Position numbers and translations under genes: made by a program. The notes under the pieces were generated by a model. The model was not told where the DNA came from. It was given only the letters and a program-made list of their open reading frames with translations, and searched no databases. Below are positions 59,018 through 64,000 of a DNA stretch of 64,000 nt, in pieces. The DNA is taken from positions 1-64,000 of the forward strand of contig JAFKGE010000032.1 of the NCBI GenBank assembly GCA_017307865.1, read 5' to 3'. How positions within the stretch are numbered: the stretch's first letter is position 1; the number at the start of each line of letters is the position of its first letter. This DNA is from Burkholderiales bacterium (GTDB lineage Bacteria > Pseudomonadota > Gammaproteobacteria > Burkholderiales > Burkholderiaceae_C).

Positions 59018-60165
59018 GCCATCGCCCACCCTCCGCCGCGCCCGACCCGGCGCAGCGCCGCCGCCGCGAGCGCCGCGCGCTCGGGCTCATCCTGATCGGC
59101 GTGCTGCTGGCGCACGCCCTGGTGCTGAGCTGGCTGCGCGGCCTGCTGCAGCCGCCCAGCCTGCTGGCCCAGGTGACCGCGCTCATGTACACGCGCACCA
59201 TCACCGTGCAGGCGCCGGCACCCGTGACCGCAGCGGCCGAGGCCGCTGCGCCGGTTTCAGTGCCAAACAGGCCGACAGCGCTCATCCACAAAGCGCCGGC
59301 AGCTATCAAAAACAAAGTCGCCAAGGCGCCGGCACAGCCCGCCAGCGCGCCGCCGCCGGCTGCCGCGCCCGAACCCGAAACCCTGCTGCCCGCACCGGAC
59401 GAGGTGGCCGTCGCGCCGGCCACCGAGCCAGCCGTCGCCGGTGCCGATGCCGCCAGCGCGCCGCAGGCGGCAGCCTCGGCGCCGGCAACAGCCGCCAGCG
59501 AGGCCGGCGGAACCGAGCCGGCCTTCCTGGCCGGCTGGCCCGGCGACACGCGCCTGGCCTACGCCCTGAGCGGCAACTACCGCGGCGAGCTGCACGGCAG
59601 CGCCCAGGTGCTGTGGCAGCACACCGGCACGCGCTACCAGGCGGCGGTGCAGCTCGACGTCGGCATCCTGCTGTCGATGCGCTTCACCAGCCAGGGCGAG
59701 ATCACCGCCCAGGGCCTGGCGCCCGAGGTGTACGAGGAGCAGGTGCGCCAGCGCCGGCGCGGCGTGCGCATCGGCGACACGGTGCGCCTGAACGACGGCC
59801 AGAGCGTGCCGCGCCCCGAGGGCGTGCAAGACACGGCCAGCCAGTTCGTCGAGCTGGCGCACCGCTTCGCCAGCGGCCAGATCGCGCCCACGCCCGGCAC
59901 CAGCATCCGCCTGTGGCTGGCGCGCCCGGGCGGCGTGGACGAATGGACCTACGACGTGGTGGGCGAGGACACGCTGCAACTGCCGCGCCTGGGCGCCGTG
60001 CCCGCGCTGCACCTGAAGCCCCGCCCGATCGACAAGCCGCGCGGCCCCATCAGCGCCGAAATCTGGTTCGCCCCCACGCTGCAATACCTGCCGGTGCGCA
60101 TCCGCCTGACGCAGGGGCCGGACACCTACATGGACCTGATGGTGGAGACCATCGAGCAGCAGTGA
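59002..60165 (+). CDS. DUF3108 domain protein
   Basis: This 387-residue envelope protein has a basic N-terminus, a membrane helix (LGLILIGVLLAHALVLSWL), a long Ala/Pro-rich linker (about residues 70-165), and a periplasmic DUF3108 domain (LAYALSGNYRGELHGSAQVLWQ, then YLPVRIRLTQGPDTYMDLMVE). The GTG at 59002, 16 nt inside the M61 gene, is the only start that keeps the membrane helix. Part of the linker is encoded by an inverted dispersed repeat. The function of DUF3108 is unknown. Confidence 0.78.
   Translation: MARRLSHRPPSAAPDPAQRRRRERRALGLILIGVLLAHALVLSWLRGLLQPPSLLAQVTALMYTRTITVQAPAPVTAAAEAAAPVSVPNRPTALIHKAPAAIKNKVAKAPAQPASAPPPAAAPEPETLLPAPDEVAVAPATEPAVAGADAASAPQAAASAPATAASEAGGTEPAFLAGWPGDTRLAYALSGNYRGELHGSAQVLWQHTGTRYQAAVQLDVGILLSMRFTSQGEITAQGLAPEVYEEQVRQRRRGVRIGDTVRLNDGQSVPRPEGVQDTASQFVELAHRFASGQIAPTPGTSIRLWLARPGGVDEWTYDVVGEDTLQLPRLGAVPALHLKPRPIDKPRGPISAEIWFAPTLQYLPVRIRLTQGPDTYMDLMVETIEQQ
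59257..59321 (-). repeat. Dispersed GATAGCTG repeat, copy 12, inside the DUF3108 gene
   Basis: The inverted copy (GTGCCAAACAGGCCGACAGCGC, then GCGCCGGCAGCTATCAAAAAC) is read in frame as part of the Ala/Pro linker (VPNRPTALIHKAPAAIKNK). Confidence 0.75.
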
Positions 60166-60192
60166 GGGTTGGGCCTTTCACCCACCACGACG

Positions 60193-61500
60193 TCATTTTT
60201 TCCGCAGATCCACCACCCGCCGCGCCTTGCCCACGCTGCGCTCGATGCCGCCTTCGGGCTTCAGTTCGATCTCGACGCTGCTGCCGACGTAGATCTTGAT
60301 CTCGTGCTGCAGCAGCTTGGCGGCGGCGCGCGCCTCGATGCCCATGGGGTCGAGCCCGGGCGCGGTCTCGACCGCGACCTTCAGGTTGTCCATGGGGCCC
60401 TCGCGCGTCAGCAGGCACTGGTAGTTGGGCGAGAGTTCGGGGCGCTTGAGGATCAGCTCCTCGATCTGCGTCGGGAACACGTTCACGCCGCGGATGATCA
60501 TCATGTCGTCGCTGCGGCCGGTGATCTTCTGCATGCGGCGCATGGTGCGCGCGGTGCCGGGCAGCAGGCGCGTGAGGTCGCGCGTGCGGTAGCGGATAAT
60601 GGGCAGCGCCTCTTTGGTCAGGCTGGTGAAGACCAGCTCGCCCTCCTCGCCGTCGGGCAGCACCGCGCCGGTGTCGGGGTCGATGATCTCGGGGTAGAAG
60701 TGGTCTTCCCAGATGGTGGGGCCGTCCTTGGTCTCCACGCACTCGTTGGCCACGCCGGGGCCCATCACCTCGGACAGACCGTAGATGTCCACCGCGTCGA
60801 TGCCGGCGCGCTGCTCGATGGCGTGGCGCATCTCGTTGGTCCAGGGCTCGGCGCCGAAGATGCCGATGCGCAGGCTGAGCGCCTTCGGGTCGAGTCCCAT
60901 GTGCTCGACCTGCTCGCAGATCGCCAGCATGTAGCTGGGCGTGACCATGATGATGTCGGGCCTGAAGTCCTGGATCAGCTGGATCTGCCGCTCGGTCTGG
61001 CCGCCGCCGAAGGGCACCACCGTCAGGCCCAGGCGCTCGGCGCCGTAGTGCGCGCCCAGGCCGCCGGTGAACAGGCCGTAGCCGTAGCTGACGTGCACCA
61101 TGTCGCCCGGCCGCGCGCCGCTGGCGCGAATCGAGCGCGCCACCACGTCGGCCCAGGTGTCGATGTCCTTGCGCGTGTAGCCCACCACCGTGGGCTTGCC
61201 GGTGGTGCCGCTGCTGGCGTGCACGCGCACCACCTGCTCGCGCGGCACGGCAAACATGCCGAACGGGTAGTTGTCGCGCAGGTCGTGCTTGGTGGTGAAC
61301 GGGAATTTGGCCAGGTCGGCCAGCGTGCGCAGATCGTCCGGGTGCACGCCGGCGGCGTCGAACTTGGCCCGGTACACCGGCGAATGCGCATAGGCGTGCC
61401 CCAGCGACCACTTCATGCGCTGCAGCTGCAGGGCGCGCAACTCGTCGATGCTGGCCTTTTCGATCGGCTCCAGCGCAAAGGTCTTGGTGCTCGCGTTCAT
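60193..61500 (-). CDS. paaK: Phenylacetate-CoA ligase
   Basis: This 435-residue adenylate-forming enzyme activates phenylacetate to phenylacetyl-CoA with ATP. It has the AMP-binding motif HASSGTTGKPTVVGYT, DIYGLSEVMGPGVANEC, the hinge TGRSDDMMIIRGVNVFPTQIEE and the C-terminal VGKARRVVDLRK. Length and motifs are typical of PaaK. It is last in a minus-strand operon paaG-paaI-paaK; its start overlaps the paaI stop by 4 nt. Confidence 0.94.
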   Translation of the reverse strand: MNASTKTFALEPIEKASIDELRALQLQRMKWSLGHAYAHSPVYRAKFDAAGVHPDDLRTLADLAKFPFTTKHDLRDNYPFGMFAVPREQVVRVHASSGTTGKPTVVGYTRKDIDTWADVVARSIRASGARPGDMVHVSYGYGLFTGGLGAHYGAERLGLTVVPFGGGQTERQIQLIQDFRPDIIMVTPSYMLAICEQVEHMGLDPKALSLRIGIFGAEPWTNEMRHAIEQRAGIDAVDIYGLSEVMGPGVANECVETKDGPTIWEDHFYPEIIDPDTGAVLPDGEEGELVFTSLTKEALPIIRYRTRDLTRLLPGTARTMRRMQKITGRSDDMMIIRGVNVFPTQIEELILKRPELSPNYQCLLTREGPMDNLKVAVETAPGLDPMGIEARAAAKLLQHEIKIYVGSSVEIELKPEGGIERSVGKARRVVDLRKK

Positions 61501-61964
61501 GCGTGCGTCTCCTGGGGTTCGGTTTCATCGGGCAGCACGTGGCCCTTGATCTGCGCGCTCTTGCCGCGAAACAGCGCCACCACATGCCCGTGCTGGTCGG
61601 TCACGCGCATGTCGTACACGCCGTGGCGGCCGCTTTGCACCTGCTCGACGCCCTCGCAGGTCAGCACGTCGCCCTCGTGCGCGGGCCGCAAGAACTCGAT
61701 GCTGCAGCCGGCCGCCACCGCGCTGTGGTTGCGGCTGTTGCAGGCAAAGGCGAAGGTCGAATCGGCCAGGGTGAAGATGAAGCCGCCGTGGCAGATGCGG
61801 TGGCCGTTCAGGTGCCGGGCGTGCACCGTCATGCGCATGCGCGCGCGGCCGGGCTCGCAGGCCAGCAGCTCCATGCCCATGGTCTCGCGCGAGGCGCGAT
61901 CGGCGGCAAACATGGCCTCGCCCACGCGCCGCGCCAACGCCGTTGCTGCATCGCTCATGTTCAT
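61497..61964 (-). CDS. paaI: Hydroxyphenylacetyl-CoA thioesterase PaaI
   Basis: This 155-residue hotdog-fold thioesterase hydrolyses dead-end CoA esters of the phenylacetate pathway. It has the PaaI-type motif HLNGHRICHGGFIFTLADSTFAFACNS, with the HGG loop and catalytic Asp, then VLTCEGVEQVQSGRHGVYDM. Four-base overlaps with paaG upstream and paaK downstream show translational coupling. A second ATG two codons in is possible. Confidence 0.92.
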   Translation of the reverse strand: MNMSDAATALARRVGEAMFAADRASRETMGMELLACEPGRARMRMTVHARHLNGHRICHGGFIFTLADSTFAFACNSRNHSAVAAGCSIEFLRPAHEGDVLTCEGVEQVQSGRHGVYDMRVTDQHGHVVALFRGKSAQIKGHVLPDETEPQETHA

Positions 61965-62764
61965 TCACCCTTGAACCGCGCCGGGCGCTTTTGCAGAAAG
62001 GCCTGCACGCCCTCGATGTAGTCGTGCGTGAAGCCCAAGCGCGACTGCACGTCGCGCTCGATGTCCAGCTGCTCGTCCAGGCTGTGCGTGTGCGCGCCGC
62101 GCAACAGCTGGCGCGTGGCCACCAGCGCCTGCGTCGGCATGGCGGCCAGGCGCTCGGCCAGGGCCTTGGCGGCGCCCAGCGCGTCGTCCTGCACGTCCCA
62201 GATCATGCCCATGGCCTTGGCGTCGGGCGCACTCAGCTTGTCGCCCGTCAGGCACAGCGCCATGGCGCGCGCCAGGCCCACGCGCTGCGGCAAGAACCAG
62301 GTGCCGCCGCTGTCGGGCACCAGGCCGATCTTGCTGAAGGCCTGGATGAAAACCGCGGTGGACGCGGCGATGGTGATGTCGCAGGCCATCGCCAGCGAGG
62401 CGCCGGCGCCCGCGGCCACGCCGTTGACGGCACACACCGTGGGCACGCGCACCTTCATCAGCCGGCGCGTGGTGGGGTTGAAGGACTGCTCGATCAGCGG
62501 GCCGGGGTCGGCGCGCTTTTCCAGGTCGGGGCCCTCGGCAAAGTCGAACTCCGACAGGTCGGCGCCGGCGCAAAAGCCGCGCCCCGCCCCCGTCAGCACC
62601 AGGGCGCGGATGGCCTTGTTGGCCTCCACGTGGTCCAGCGCGGCCCACAGCGAGCGGTGCATGCTGCGCGTCAGGCTGTTGAGCGAGGCGGGCCGGTTGA
62701 GCGTGAGCACGGCGACGGCGCCGTGTTCCTCGTACAGGACGTCGTGGGAAGCGGTTTGATTCAT
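61961..62764 (-). CDS. paaG: Ring-oxepin-forming isomerase PaaG (enoyl-CoA isomerase family)
   Basis: This 267-residue crotonase-fold enzyme is closest to 1,2-epoxyphenylacetyl-CoA isomerase. It has [87 protein letters not shown] with the catalytic Asp, and [25 protein letters not shown]. It is first in the paaGIK operon. A TetR/PaaR-type palindrome lies 40 nt upstream, shared with the divergent hydratase gene. Confidence 0.9.
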   Translation of the reverse strand: MNQTASHDVLYEEHGAVAVLTLNRPASLNSLTRSMHRSLWAALDHVEANKAIRALVLTGAGRGFCAGADLSEFDFAEGPDLEKRADPGPLIEQSFNPTTRRLMKVRVPTVCAVNGVAAGAGASLAMACDITIAASTAVFIQAFSKIGLVPDSGGTWFLPQRVGLARAMALCLTGDKLSAPDAKAMGMIWDVQDDALGAAKALAERLAAMPTQALVATRQLLRGAHTHSLDEQLDIERDVQSRLGFTHDYIEGVQAFLQKRPARFKGE

Positions 62765-62803
62765 GGGGCTTGGGTCTCCGAAACGTGGAATCTACCATTA
62801 ACC

Positions 62804-62819
62804 AACCGACGGGTCGGTT
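62804..62819. promoter_or_regulatory. PaaR-type (TetR) operator between paaG and the paaF-like gene
   Basis: The perfect inverted repeat AACCGAC-GG-GTCGGTT matches the kind of site bound by TetR-family PaaR repressors in Burkholderiales. It is placed to control both divergent genes. The repressor gene is not in the window. Confidence 0.65.
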
Positions 62820-62895
62820 AACCCGGCGGGGCCGGCGCACGCGGGCGCTCGCTATAGTCGCTGATTTCACCGCATCGAAGCACGAGGAACCGCCC

Positions 62896-63675
62896 ATGGC
62901 CTACGAATTCATCCAGGTACGCACCGAAGGCGAGCGCGTCGGCGTCATCACGCTCAACCGCCCCAAGCAGCTCAACGCGCTCAGCCCCGCGCTGATGGTG
63001 GAGCTGGGCCAGGCGCTGAAGGCCTTCGAAGCCGACGAAGCCATCGGCTGTATCGTCCTCACCGGCAGCGAAAAGGCCTTTGCCGCCGGTGCCGACATCG
63101 GCGCCATGGCCACCTACACCTTTGCCGACGTGTACGGCGACGACTACATCACGCGCGACTGGGAAACCATCCGCTCCATCCGCAAGCCCGTGATCGCCGC
63201 CGTCAGCGGCTTTGCCCTGGGCGGCGGCTGCGAGCTGGCCATGATGTGCGACTTCATCATTGCCGCCGACAACGCGCGCTTCGGCCAACCCGAGATCAAG
63301 CTGGGCATCATCCCCGGCGCCGGCGGCACGCAGCGCCTGCCGCGCGCCGTGGGCAAGTCCAAGGCGATGGACCTGGCGCTCACCGGCCGCATGATGAACG
63401 CCGACGAAGCCGAGCGCGCCGGCCTGGTCAGCCGCGTGGTGCCGCTGGACAAGCTGATGGACGAAGCCCTGGCCGCCGCGCTGACCATCAGCGGCATGGG
63501 CCGCCTGGCCGTGATGGCCGCCAAGGAATGCGTCAACCGCGCCTTCGAGGGCCCGCTGGCCGACGGCGTGATGTTCGAGCGCCGCCTGTTCCACGCCCTG
63601 TTCGCCACCGAAGACCAGAAGGAAGGCATGGACGCCTTCGTGGCCAAGCGCGCGCCGCAGTTCAAGCACCGCTGA
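62896..63675 (+). CDS. paaF: Enoyl-CoA hydratase (PaaF-like)
   Basis: This 259-residue enoyl-CoA hydratase has both catalytic glutamates in context ([47 protein letters not shown]) and the oxyanion GADIGAM loop. It is near-identical in pattern to classical short-chain hydratases such as PaaF or FadB1x. GAGG precedes the ATG. The shared PaaR-like operator and paa neighbours favour PaaF, hydrating 2,3-dehydroadipyl-CoA, but a general fatty-acid hydratase is possible. Confidence 0.88.
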   Translation: MAYEFIQVRTEGERVGVITLNRPKQLNALSPALMVELGQALKAFEADEAIGCIVLTGSEKAFAAGADIGAMATYTFADVYGDDYITRDWETIRSIRKPVIAAVSGFALGGGCELAMMCDFIIAADNARFGQPEIKLGIIPGAGGTQRLPRAVGKSKAMDLALTGRMMNADEAERAGLVSRVVPLDKLMDEALAAALTISGMGRLAVMAAKECVNRAFEGPLADGVMFERRLFHALFATEDQKEGMDAFVAKRAPQFKHR

Positions 63676-63699
63676 CCTGGATCACGCCGATTTCCCCTT

Positions 63700-63705
63700 T
63701 ATAAT
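63700..63705 (+). promoter_or_regulatory. -10 box of the tRNA-Met gene
   Basis: A perfect TATAAT lies 11 nt before the mature tRNA. No clear -35 hexamer is seen. Confidence 0.6.
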
Positions 63706-63716
63706 CTTGCGCTTTG

Positions 63717-63793
63717 GGTGGTATAGCTCAGTCGGTTAGAGCGTGGGATTCATAACCCCAAGGTCGGTGGTTCGATTCCACCTACCACCACCA
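63717..63793 (+). tRNA. tRNA-Met (anticodon CAU, elongator type)
   Basis: This 77-nt cloverleaf has the acceptor stem GGTGGTA/TACCACC, D arm GCTCAGTCGGTTAGAGC, anticodon CAT in the loop ATTCATAA, T arm GGTGG-TTCGATT-CCACC, and an encoded CCA. The fully paired first acceptor position indicates an elongator rather than an initiator tRNA. Confidence 0.95.
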
Positions 63794-63804
63794 CGTGGTA
63801 CGAG

Positions 63805-63834
63805 AAAGCCAGTCCGGATGGGCTGGCTTTTTTC
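63805..63834 (+). terminator. Intrinsic terminator after tRNA-Met
   Basis: AAAGCCAG (63805-63812) pairs with CTGGCTTT (63823-63830) around a short CC/GG extension and is followed by further T residues. Confidence 0.8.
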
Positions 63835-63848
63835 TTGGTGCCAGCGCC

Positions 63849-64000
63849 TCATGGCACAGGTGTTTCCAGTGCGGCGCCTGCCGCTGCCGACGCCGCTTCC
63901 GGCTGGGTGCTCGGTGGTACCGCTGCGGCCCCACCCCCCGGCCACCGACGCACCACCCGTTGAAAAATCAGCGCATTGGGGATTTGCAGCAGGCGCCGCT
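63849..64000 (-). CDS. C-terminal end of an unidentified gene, cut by the window edge
   Basis: A minus-strand frame open from base 64000 stops at TGA (63849-63851). Its 50 codons read RRLLQIPNALIFQRVVRRW, then a Gly/Ala/Pro-rich tail ending LETPVP. The codon pattern fits the local GC-rich genes. The first part faintly recalls the IPNALxF segment of MscS-type channels, but too little is visible to assign a function. Confidence 0.4.
   Translation of the reverse strand, partial: RRLLQIPNALIFQRVVRRWPGGGAAAVPPSTQPEAASAAAGAALETPVP

Noticed and set aside
63849-64000. Calling the partial gene at the right edge a mechanosensitive channel.
   Set aside because: Only a ten-residue resemblance (IPNALIF) supports it, and the expected C-terminal domain is missing.
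1-64000. CRISPR arrays, rRNA operons and insertion-sequence transposases.
   Set aside because: None seen. The only regular repeats are the dispersed families and short palindromes listed, and no transposase-like protein is encoded.

Overview
The window is a high-GC, gene-dense bacterial chromosome segment. It most resembles a betaproteobacterium of the Comamonadaceae (Burkholderiales; Acidovorax/Ottowia/Comamonas-like). The reasons are an IclR-regulated pca cluster, a Bug/TctC solute receptor, a diheme cytochrome c4, DUF1841 and DUF3460 proteins, a paaK-paaI-paaG cluster, and about a dozen copies of a roughly 50-bp dispersed repeat containing GATAGCTG. No rRNA or CRISPR was seen. No gene-free stretch exceeds 300 bases.

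Layout. 1-3290: beta-ketoadipate genes (pcaF partial, pcaJ, pcaI on the minus strand) with a divergent IclR regulator. The pcaJ/pcaF junction looks deleted. 3449-8740: DUF1841, a CocE-type hydrolase, a Bug receptor with a divergent LysR regulator, and cytochrome c4 with its terminator. 8850-11746: a MoxR ATPase and VWA protein with a small membrane protein and a GNAT acetyltransferase between them. 11850-17683: the tamA-tamB outer-membrane assembly pair. 17810-17884: tRNA-Arg(CCU), used as an integration site.

17862-29137 is an integrated element of about 11.3 kb bounded by copies of the tRNA 3' end. It carries a P4-type integrase, two unknown genes, an AlpA-like regulator, a Spo11/TopoVI-A-like Toprim protein, a primase-polymerase-like protein, and a complete head and packaging module: capsid, protease, portal, HNH, TerS, TerL, head-tail connector and adaptor. 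It has no tail, lysis or phage-repressor genes. This is the architecture of a capsid-forming phage-inducible chromosomal island (cf-PICI): a satellite that builds and fills its own heads and would borrow only tails from a helper phage. It is the most interesting object in the window.

29162-36742: an isolated gspF, a Phd/PIN toxin-antitoxin pair, a 5'-nucleotidase, an EF-hand protein, a DUF1800/DUF1501 secreted pair and an MgtC-DUF4010 membrane protein. 36861-47272: mostly housekeeping genes (SbmA/YddA-type ABC exporter, PagL, a BamE-like lipoprotein, ScpA, GpsA, SecB, glutaredoxin, rhodanese, GpmA, CtpA, MoeB). 47425-51048: a three-subunit membrane-bound FAD dehydrogenase with a triheme cytochrome. 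51110-60165: enoyl-CoA hydratase, YchF, MOSC protein, hydrolase, UbiH-like monooxygenase, DsbC, M61 peptidase and DUF3108. 60193-63675: phenylacetate catabolism genes paaK, paaI and paaG, divergent from a paaF-like hydratase across a TetR/PaaR-type palindrome. The window closes with tRNA-Met(CAU), a terminator and the end of an unidentified minus-strand gene.
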